Shown: positions 5,889-11,237 of the stretch, in pieces
How positions within the stretch are numbered: position 1 is the stretch's first letter
Layout: the number at the start of each line of letters is the position of its first letter
Assembly (NCBI GenBank): GCA_021772875.1
Contig: JAJFLD010000126.1
Coordinates: forward strand, 1 to 11,237
Source: Ghiorsea sp.
Lineage (GTDB): Bacteria > Pseudomonadota > Zetaproteobacteria > Mariprofundales > Mariprofundaceae
DNA: 11,237 nt
Reading direction: 5' to 3'
Program-made: the position numbers and the translations under genes
The notes under the pieces: generated by a model
Databases searched by the model: none
What the model saw: only the letters and a program-made list of their open reading frames with translations
What the model was told of the DNA's origin: nothing

Positions 5889-6328
5889 ACAACCTTCACA
5901 TTCAAGTGATACACGGACCAAACCTCAACCTATTGGGCTCACGAGAACCAACCCATTACGGTGTGCAAACCCTCGCCGACATCAATGAAGAGCTCGTAGT
6001 TTTAGGCGACAAACTGGGCGTGCGTATCACCTCCTTCCAAAGCAACCATGAAGGTGAGTTGGTTGAGAAAATACAACATGCTGAAGCAGATGGTATCATC
6101 ATCAATCCAGCGGCATACACGCATACCAGCATTGCTATTCGTGATGCTTTGCTGGCCATCAAACTGCCTTTCATTGAAGTACATTTATCTAACGTTCACC
6201 GCCGAGAAGAATTTCGCCATAAATCTATGCTTGTTGATGTTGCAACAGGTGTAATTGCTGGCTTTGGCACACAATCTTATGCGCTTGCTTTGCGTGGTTT
6301 ACATCACCACCTAACAAGCAAAAAATAA
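5885..6328 (+). CDS. aroQ: 3-Dehydroquinate dehydratase, type II
   Basis: 147 aa, the usual length for the small dodecameric type II enzyme. It removes water from 3-dehydroquinate to give 3-dehydroshikimate, the third step of the shikimate pathway to aromatic amino acids. Visible motifs are IHGPNLNLLGSREP (9-22), the catalytic tyrosine Y25 in HYG, SNHEGELVEKI (53-63), INPAAYTHTSIAIRDAL with N74 and H80 (73-89), EVHLSNVHRREEFR with H100 and R111, and the terminal GFGTQSYALAL. The start at 5885 is preferred to the in-frame ATG at 5870: it overlaps the TPR stop as ATGA, and it gives the short MxxLxIxVIHGPN opening typical of the family. Neither start has a good Shine-Dalgarno, which fits coupling. 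accB follows after 32 bases; aroQ next to accB-accC is a common proteobacterial order. Confidence 0.97.
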   Translation: MNNLHIQVIHGPNLNLLGSREPTHYGVQTLADINEELVVLGDKLGVRITSFQSNHEGELVEKIQHAEADGIIINPAAYTHTSIAIRDALLAIKLPFIEVHLSNVHRREEFRHKSMLVDVATGVIAGFGTQSYALALRGLHHHLTSKK

Positions 6329-6360
6329 ATACAATTATCATATCTTAAAAGGGGATATAT

Positions 6361-6825
6361 ATGGACATTTCAGAAATTCGCAAACTCATTCGTTTAGTAC
6401 AAAGCAGTGATGTCACAGAAATCGAAGTCACAGAAGGTGAAAGCACTGTGCGCATCTCACGCCAAAGCATGGCTGCTCCAGCTATGGCTGCACCTACGCA
6501 ACAAATGTTTGCCGCACCTGCTGCACCAACAGTTGCGCCAACATTCCCAGGCGCCATAACAGAAGCTCCTGCAGATGAAGAAAGCGAGCATGTGTTTAAG
6601 TCGCCTATGGTTGGCACATTTTACGCCGCATCTTCTCCAGATGATGCGCCTTTTGTATCTGTAGGTACCGTTGTCAAAGCAGGGGATGTGCTTTGTATTG
6701 TTGAAGCCATGAAGCTGATGAATGAAATCGAAGCTGAATATGATGGCGTTGTTGAAAAAGTCTTCGTCAAAAACGCGCAGCCTCTTGAGTATGGTCAACC
6801 TATTTTCATCATCACTCCGGCTTAA
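6361..6825 (+). CDS. accB: Biotin carboxyl carrier protein of acetyl-CoA carboxylase
   Basis: 154 aa, normal for BCCP. It carries biotin between the biotin carboxylase (AccC) and the carboxyltransferase (AccA/AccD) to make malonyl-CoA for fatty acid synthesis. The N-terminal part (1-36) is the short region that contacts AccC. An Ala/Pro-rich flexible linker follows (about 38-73), with repeated AAP and MAAP units. The biotinyl domain (about 77-154) contains the modified lysine K118 in VEAMKLMNEIEAE. The SSPDDAPFVSVG segment (91-102) corresponds to the protruding thumb seen in bacterial BCCPs. AAGGGG lies 7 bases upstream of the ATG. accC begins 12 bases after the stop, so the two are co-translated from one mRNA. 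Confidence 0.98.
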   Translation: MDISEIRKLIRLVQSSDVTEIEVTEGESTVRISRQSMAAPAMAAPTQQMFAAPAAPTVAPTFPGAITEAPADEESEHVFKSPMVGTFYAASSPDDAPFVSVGTVVKAGDVLCIVEAMKLMNEIEAEYDGVVEKVFVKNAQPLEYGQPIFIITPA

Positions 6826-6837
6826 GGGGTAATCACT

Positions 6838-8187
6838 ATGTTTCACAAAGTATTGGTTGCCAACCGTGGTGAAATCGCGGTTCGTATTATTCGCGCTTGT
6901 AAAGAATTAGGCATTGAGACGGTTGCTGTGTACTCAGAAGCCGATAAAGATGCTATGCATACACGCCTAGCAGATACATCAGTATGTATTGGCCCAGCTG
7001 TCAGCACGCTTTCTTATCTTAATATCCCAGCCATCATGGCAGCAGCAGCACTCACTGATGCCCAAGCCATTCATCCTGGTTATGGTTTTTTGGCTGAAAA
7101 TGCTGAATTTGCTGAGATTGTAATTGAATCAGGTTACACATGGATTGGTCCCACACCGCAATCTATGCGCGTTATGGGCGATAAGGTTAAAGCCAAACAA
7201 CGTATGCGCGAAGCTGGTGTACCTTTGGTATATGGTTCTGAAGGCGCTGTGCGCACTGTTGAAGAAGCTAAAAAAGTAGCCAAAGATTCAGGCTTTCCAC
7301 TTATCATTAAAGCAGCATCTGGTGGTGGTGGCCGCGGCATGAAAATCGTGCATTCTGAACCTGCCTTACCTTCTGCATTTAGCTTATGTCAATCTGAAGC
7401 TGGCACTGTATTTGGTGATGACACTGTGTTCATTGAACAATTTTTGGAAGAACCTCGCCATATTGAAGTGCAAGTGCTTGGAGATGGGCATGGTAATATC
7501 ATTCATTTGTTTGAACGTGAATGCTCGATTCAGCGCAACAATCAAAAAGTTTTAGAAGAAGCACCAAGCCCTTCAATTAGCGAAGAAACACGGCAGAAGA
7601 TATGTGCTGCTGGTGTTGCTGCCGCTGCAGCTGTCAATTATGTCGGCGCAGGCACAGTTGAGTTTTTGCTCAACCCTGATCAATCCTTCTATTTCATGGA
7701 AATGAATACCCGTATTCAGGTAGAACATCCTGTGACAGAATGGATTACAGGCGTTGATTTGATTGAATGGCAACTGCGTGTTGCCGCAGGCGAAAAGCTG
7801 GCCTTCACACAAAATGATATCAAAATCAAAGGGCATGCGATTGAATGCAGGATTAATGCCGAGCATCCATTTAAATTCACTCCATCACCTGGTAAAATCA
7901 CACTTTACCATGCCCCTGGTGGCCGCAGTGTGCGCGTGGATTCTGCTGTTTACACAGGCTACAGTATTCCACCCCATTATGATTCTATGATTGCAAAAAT
8001 CATCACCCATGCCCGTGATCGACAAAAATGTATTCGCAGAATGCAGCGTGCAATTGATGAGTTGGCGATTATTGGTATCACCACCAATCAAGAATTACAC
8101 AAACGTTTGTTGGCCAACCCTGCATTCCAAGCTGGTGATTTTAATATTCATTTCTTGGAGCGCTGGCTCAAACAAATCACCACTTAA
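6838..8187 (+). CDS. accC: Biotin carboxylase of acetyl-CoA carboxylase
   Basis: 449 aa, the same length as the E. coli enzyme. It uses ATP and bicarbonate to carboxylate the biotin on AccB. Domains: an N-terminal pre-ATP-grasp fold (1-115) with VANRGEIAVRIIRA and IHPGYGFLAENAEFA; the ATP-grasp core with K116, IIKAASGGGGRGMKIV (156-171) and E200 in VFIEQFLEEPRHIEVQV; and the C-terminal domain. Catalytic and metal-binding residues E275, E288, R292 and E296 (MEMNTRIQVEHPVTE) and the biotin-binding R338 (ECRIN) are present. The conserved nucleotide-proximal RRHQK motif of E. coli reads RNNQK here (233-237), with the final lysine kept. AAGGGG precedes the ATG in the 12-base gap after accB. A strong hairpin terminator follows, so accC ends the operon. 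Confidence 0.98.
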   Translation: MFHKVLVANRGEIAVRIIRACKELGIETVAVYSEADKDAMHTRLADTSVCIGPAVSTLSYLNIPAIMAAAALTDAQAIHPGYGFLAENAEFAEIVIESGYTWIGPTPQSMRVMGDKVKAKQRMREAGVPLVYGSEGAVRTVEEAKKVAKDSGFPLIIKAASGGGGRGMKIVHSEPALPSAFSLCQSEAGTVFGDDTVFIEQFLEEPRHIEVQVLGDGHGNIIHLFERECSIQRNNQKVLEEAPSPSISEETRQKICAAGVAAAAAVNYVGAGTVEFLLNPDQSFYFMEMNTRIQVEHPVTEWITGVDLIEWQLRVAAGEKLAFTQNDIKIKGHAIECRINAEHPFKFTPSPGKITLYHAPGGRSVRVDSAVYTGYSIPPHYDSMIAKIITHARDRQKCIRRMQRAIDELAIIGITTNQELHKRLLANPAFQAGDFNIHFLERWLKQITT

Positions 8188-8219
8188 AACCTTTCACCAG
8201 CTATTGCGCTGAAGAAACT

Positions 8220-8253
8220 AAAAAGGGCTGCACCGTAAGGCAGCCCTTTTTTT
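8220..8253. terminator. Strong intrinsic terminator, probably bidirectional
   Basis: The arms GGGCTGC (8225-8231) and GCAGCCC (8240-8246) close an 8-base loop. They are extended by an A-run (8220-8224) pairing with a T-run (8247-8253). On the plus strand the T-run follows the stem and ends the accC transcript 33 bases after its stop. On the minus strand the A-run becomes a U-run, so it can also end recQ, whose stop is at 8278. One hairpin serving two convergent genes is a common arrangement. Confidence 0.93.
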
Positions 8254-8277
8254 ATGTTTCACACTTTGAAGTAAACC

Positions 8278-10068
8278 CTAACTCTTTTCTTGAATCACTT
8301 TCAGGAAGGCCTCACCAAAACGTTCAAACTTCACTTTGCCTACCCCACTCACTTCAAGCATAGATGTTTCATTTGTGGGTTTGAGCTGCGCCATGCCTAC
8401 AAGTGTAGCATCACCAAACACAATATAAGGTGGTACATCCAAATCATCGGCAAGCTGTTTGCGCAAAACACGCAACTTCTCAAACAAGGTTTCATCATAA
8501 GGTAAATCAAAATGTTTACCCTTTCGTGTTTTATCTTTTTTCTTCGGTTTGGGTCGTGGTTTGGCCAATTCTAATTCAAGCTTGCCTTGCAACAAAGGCC
8601 GTGCGCTTGCGGTAAGTTTTAATACTGAATAATTGGCAATATCTTGTTCAAGGAAACCACGATGAATCAATTGCCTAAAAATTGCCGACCACTCATCTTG
8701 TGATTTATCTGCACCAATGCCAAAAGTAGAAAGCTTGTCATGCCTACTGCTTTTGATGCGTTCATTCTCCACGCCTCTAAGCACATCCACCACATATTTC
8801 ACGCCATAACCACGTTCTAACCTGTATACGCATGATAAAGCCTTCTGTGCATCCACCTTGGCATCATACACTTCTGGAGGATTCAGGCAGATATCGCAGT
8901 TGCCGCAGTCTTGTTCAAGTTGCTCATCAAAATAATTTAACAGCACCTTGCGTCTGCACGTCGTGGCTTCTGAAAAACCAATCATGGCATTGAGTTTATG
9001 GCTCTCAATGCGCCGCTGCGCTTCATTGGCAACTTGCTCGATAAAACGACGCGACGTGACCATATCTTGCGCACCAGACAGCAACAACGCTTCAGCTTGC
9101 AAACCATCTCGCCCTGCCCGCCCTGTCTCTTGATAATACCCCTCGATGTTTTTGGGTAAATCATAATGCACCACAAACCGAACATTGGGTTTATCAATGC
9201 CCATCCCAAATGCGACAGTGGCAACCACCACCTGAATCTCATCCCGCAAAAATGCTTCTTGCACATCCCCACGCACATCTGCTGCAAACCCTGCATGATA
9301 CGCCGCTGCTTTCACGCCTGCATTAATCAACTTTTGCGCCACTTCTTCCACCCGTTTACGGCTTAATGCATACACAATGCCAGCCTCATTGGCGTGTTTG
9401 TCCATAAATGATGTTAATTGTTGAAAAGGCTGATTTTTCTCTAACACTGTATAGCGAATATTCGGCCGATCAAAGCTGCTGATATGTTTAGCGCCATGAT
9501 GCAGGCCAAGCACCTTGATAATATCATCACGTGTTTGCGTATCCGCGGTAGCCGTGAGCGCAATCAAAGGCACGTGCGGAAAATGTTGTCTCAATTGACT
9601 CAATCGCTGATATTCAGGCCTGAAATCATGACCCCACTGCGAAACACAATGGGCTTCATCAATAGCAAACAAAGCAATATCAACATCGGTCAAACGTTGC
9701 AAAAAATCTTCGCTCATCAAACGTTCTGGCGCGATATACAGCAAATCAAGCTCGTGGTTATGCAGCTTGGCCAACACCATTTTTGCCTGTGTTGTGCCCA
9801 GCGAGGAATTGTAAAATTCAGCTTTCACACCATTGGCATTTAAAGCATCTACTTGATCTTTCATCAATGAAATCAAAGGTGAAACTACAATCGCCACCCC
9901 ATCTCGAATCAAAGCAGGAACCTGATAACACAGCGATTTACCACCACCTGTTGGCATCAAAACAAAACTATCCAAACCATCAATCAAATCAGAAATAATT
10001 GCTTGCTGGTTCAAGCGAAACGATGGGTAACCAAAGGTGTTTTGTAGCACTTCTAACGACTTGTTCAT
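8278..10068 (-). CDS. recQ: ATP-dependent DNA helicase RecQ
   Basis: 596 aa, full length. RecQ is a 3'-5' superfamily 2 helicase in recombination and repair of gaps and stalled forks. Helicase core: FRLNQQAI (17-24, adenine-contacting), Walker A PTGGGKS (39-45), DEAH (137-140) joined to the aromatic-rich loop CVSQWGHDFRPEY (141-153), LTATA (171-175) and motif VI QETGRAGRDG (313-322). The zinc module has C371, C388, C391 and C394. A winged-helix RQC domain follows (about 400-500). A basic linker (KPRPKPKKKDKTRKGKH, 503-519) leads to the C-terminal HRDC DNA-binding domain (about 522-594), which ends with the VSGVGKVKFERFGEAFL helix-hairpin-helix-like motif. The start at 10068 has GAGGGG 6 bases upstream; a 13-codon extension to 10107 has no good site. 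It is monocistronic, convergent with accC and divergent from the 10202 gene. Confidence 0.98.
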   Translation of the reverse strand: MNKSLEVLQNTFGYPSFRLNQQAIISDLIDGLDSFVLMPTGGGKSLCYQVPALIRDGVAIVVSPLISLMKDQVDALNANGVKAEFYNSSLGTTQAKMVLAKLHNHELDLLYIAPERLMSEDFLQRLTDVDIALFAIDEAHCVSQWGHDFRPEYQRLSQLRQHFPHVPLIALTATADTQTRDDIIKVLGLHHGAKHISSFDRPNIRYTVLEKNQPFQQLTSFMDKHANEAGIVYALSRKRVEEVAQKLINAGVKAAAYHAGFAADVRGDVQEAFLRDEIQVVVATVAFGMGIDKPNVRFVVHYDLPKNIEGYYQETGRAGRDGLQAEALLLSGAQDMVTSRRFIEQVANEAQRRIESHKLNAMIGFSEATTCRRKVLLNYFDEQLEQDCGNCDICLNPPEVYDAKVDAQKALSCVYRLERGYGVKYVVDVLRGVENERIKSSRHDKLSTFGIGADKSQDEWSAIFRQLIHRGFLEQDIANYSVLKLTASARPLLQGKLELELAKPRPKPKKKDKTRKGKHFDLPYDETLFEKLRVLRKQLADDLDVPPYIVFGDATLVGMAQLKPTNETSMLEVSGVGKVKFERFGEAFLKVIQEKS

Positions 10069-10074
10069 GGCTTT

Positions 10075-10080
10075 CCCCTC
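10075..10080 (-). promoter_or_regulatory. Ribosome binding site of recQ
   Basis: GAGGGG on the minus strand, 6 bases before the ATG at 10068. It sets the RecQ start at MNKSLEVLQ, which matches the usual short N-terminus ahead of the FG..FR.NQ motif. Confidence 0.75.
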
Positions 10081-10201
10081 TTTAAAAACACAACTATACA
10101 CAAACACGATTCTAGTTTATATTCACACATTCACAATGCCGCAGCATAGCGTTAGACCGATGTAATCTTTTTCATCATCTCTGATTTTAGGAGCCCTTAG
10201 T

Positions 10202-10906
10202 ATGCCAATATCCCAGCTTTTTCGGCTTGCACTTATTACATTTTTTTTATCTTTCCTGCTTCTTCCTCTTTCCAGCTCTGCCGCGGATGAACCAAGCAAA
10301 GCTCAAACAAAATCATTAAGCATCATGGAAAAACATAGCATTGCTATTATCGATACGCTTTTGGCCAAAGATGCAAAACAATCGCGCTTTCATTACGAAA
10401 AACTGCGTGAGCAAATCAGTGAGCTTCAGCTGGCAGCAGCCCTACCTCCGAAAAATGAAAAATTTTCTCGTGAACTGATGATGGCATACTCATTAATCCG
10501 CATTATTAACATTGAGATCAAAAATGAAATCTGGATAGAAGGTGCGATTGCAGCCAATCAATTAAGTGGCTTGATTATCCAAAACTCTCACTTTGCAACC
10601 TTCCTAAAACGCGACCTCAAATGGCTTGATTATCAAGGGCGTGAAATTAAACTTTTACTCTTAGAAGACCCCGTTGCCAATGCAGACTTACTTGGGCTAC
10701 GCAAAACCATCATGGAAAACGCATGGATTCGCGTGCGTACCGAATTGATTCAATCCTTCAAAAACAAACCACTTGTTCTGCAAGGCAACGAGCTTATCAA
10801 TACCATCAACACATCCAAAGACCCCAACAAAGCAGCCGAAGCAACCACCCAATGGTTAATATTTGTCAATGCTCTCGAAAGCAAAATCAACATGCCACGC
10901 AAATAA
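10202..10906 (+). CDS. Exported helical protein of unknown function
   Basis: 234 aa. A typical signal peptide covers residues 1-27 (MPISQLFRL, a long Leu/Phe core, then LSSSA|ADEP), with a likely signal peptidase I site and no lipobox. The mature 207 residues have no further membrane helix and no cysteine. They look almost wholly alpha-helical, with segments such as HYEKLREQISELQLAAAL (about 61-78), MMAYSLIRIINIEIKNEIW (about 94-112) and REIKLLLLED (about 147-156). The best guess is a soluble periplasmic helical bundle. I recognise no family or catalytic motif. AGGAG lies about 9 bases before the ATG, and a TGTAAT box at 10161-10166 could be a -10, though no good -35 is seen. It is divergent from recQ and convergent with the DUF6172-like gene, so it appears to be transcribed alone. 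Codon use resembles its neighbours. Confidence 0.8.
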   Translation: MPISQLFRLALITFFLSFLLLPLSSSAADEPSKAQTKSLSIMEKHSIAIIDTLLAKDAKQSRFHYEKLREQISELQLAAALPPKNEKFSRELMMAYSLIRIINIEIKNEIWIEGAIAANQLSGLIIQNSHFATFLKRDLKWLDYQGREIKLLLLEDPVANADLLGLRKTIMENAWIRVRTELIQSFKNKPLVLQGNELINTINTSKDPNKAAEATTQWLIFVNALESKINMPRK

Positions 10907-10926
10907 TCTTAATAACATCACTTTCC

Positions 10927-10967
10927 AGTGTGGTTTAAAGCTATTTTAACTGCTTAAACGCCACACT
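10927..10967. terminator. Imperfect hairpin between two convergent genes
   Basis: AGTGTGG (10927-10933) pairs with CCACACT (10961-10967). The stem continues inward as TTTAA and GC pairing with GC and TTAAA, with a small CG bulge and one unpaired A, around a loop of about 10 bases. It lies 21 bases after the stop of the exported-protein gene and 11 bases after the stop of the minus-strand DUF6172-like gene. Neither strand has a good T-run after the stem, so if it ends transcription it is a weak intrinsic or an accessory terminator. Confidence 0.45.
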
Positions 10968-10977
10968 TAAAAACGTC

Positions 10978-11237
10978 TTACTCGCCTAAAGCGTCCGTGG
11001 TTAGCGCCGTGTCTTGACGTACTGGTCTTAAGCTTGGTTTCGCTAAAATTTCCAAATAAAATGATACCAATGCTTCTGCTTCTGCGGCATTGATAGCTTG
11101 ACCAATTTCAGCCAAACCAATCACCTTGGCTTCTTCCCCTGTAGGGCCAAATTTACAATCAAAGTCCCATTCATCAAAACCTTCAGGCAAAGCCTTACCA
11201 CGTTCACGTTTAAGGTATTTTTTTACCTCATTACGCA
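10978..11237 (-). CDS. DUF6172-like protein, C-terminal part
   Basis: The open frame reaches the right edge without a start; the TTG at 11190 is internal, not a true start. The 86 visible residues begin RNEVKKYLKRERGKALPEG, followed by FDEWDFDCKFG, then an alternating charged/hydrophobic segment and EALVSFYLEILAKP. The basic KYxKRERxxxLPEG..xWDFDCKFG pattern matches, as I remember it, the uncharacterised proteobacterial DUF6172 family, whose members are short (about 100 residues); on that basis only about 15-25 residues would be missing. No enzyme activity is known to me. It has no signal peptide in the visible part. The tail after about residue 65 (RPVRQDTALTTDALGE) is polar and probably disordered. 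Confidence 0.66.
   Translation of the reverse strand, partial: RNEVKKYLKRERGKALPEGFDEWDFDCKFGPTGEEAKVIGLAEIGQAINAAEAEALVSFYLEILAKPSLRPVRQDTALTTDALGE

Noticed and set aside
6496..6560. Short Ala/Pro-rich repeats in accB as a possible DNA repeat element.
   Set aside because: This is the flexible linker typical of biotin carrier proteins, explained by protein function.
8982..9296. A 104-codon minus-strand open frame within recQ, and several plus-strand frames across 8290-9998.
   Set aside because: All are shadows of the intact recQ frame, which carries every expected helicase, zinc, winged-helix and HRDC motif.

Overview
The window is a compact stretch of Gram-negative bacterial chromosome that is mostly housekeeping. 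Moderate-to-low GC, outer-membrane lipoprotein maturation (lnt), a periplasmic DUF4124-glutaredoxin, AccB/AccC, type II AroQ and RecQ all point to a proteobacterium. The gene style suggests a gammaproteobacterium or a zetaproteobacterium, but this is a low-confidence inference because the window holds no rRNA or other lineage marker. I see no tRNA, rRNA, CRISPR array, insertion sequence, phage gene or sign of recent transfer. Gaps between genes are short, and none exceeds about 250 bp.

Layout: (1) 1-641, minus strand: an exported DUF4124-glutaredoxin protein, then the N-terminus of a TauE/SafE-type membrane transporter that runs off the left edge. (2) 882-3863, plus strand: lnt, gpsA and an Smr-domain gene, overlapping end to start. 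Lnt performs the last step of lipoprotein maturation and GpsA makes the glycerol-3-phosphate backbone of phospholipids, so this is an envelope-lipid operon with a nucleic-acid endonuclease at its tail. (3) 3889-5307, minus strand: thiS and thiG (thiazole branch of thiamine synthesis), followed by a small cysteine-rich lipoprotein-like gene. (4) 5424-8187, plus strand: a TPR protein, aroQ (shikimate pathway), accB and accC (biotin carrier and biotin carboxylase of acetyl-CoA carboxylase), ended by a strong hairpin terminator that probably works in both directions. (5) 8278-10068, minus strand: recQ, convergent with accC. (6) 10202-10906, plus strand: an exported helical protein of unknown function. 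(7) 10978-11237, minus strand: the C-terminal part of a DUF6172-like protein that runs off the right edge.

I did not find a previously undescribed system. The points most worth a second look are the two exported proteins without a known role (3889-4236 and 10202-10906), an inverted repeat just upstream of the first of them, a possible leaderless promoter for lnt, and the TPR gene translationally coupled to aroQ. Several proteins have better starts than the longest open frame gives. Those starts (grx-like 641, lipoprotein 4236, thiG 5096, thiS 5307, aroQ 5885, recQ 10068) were chosen from Shine-Dalgarno sites, signal peptides or start/stop overlaps.
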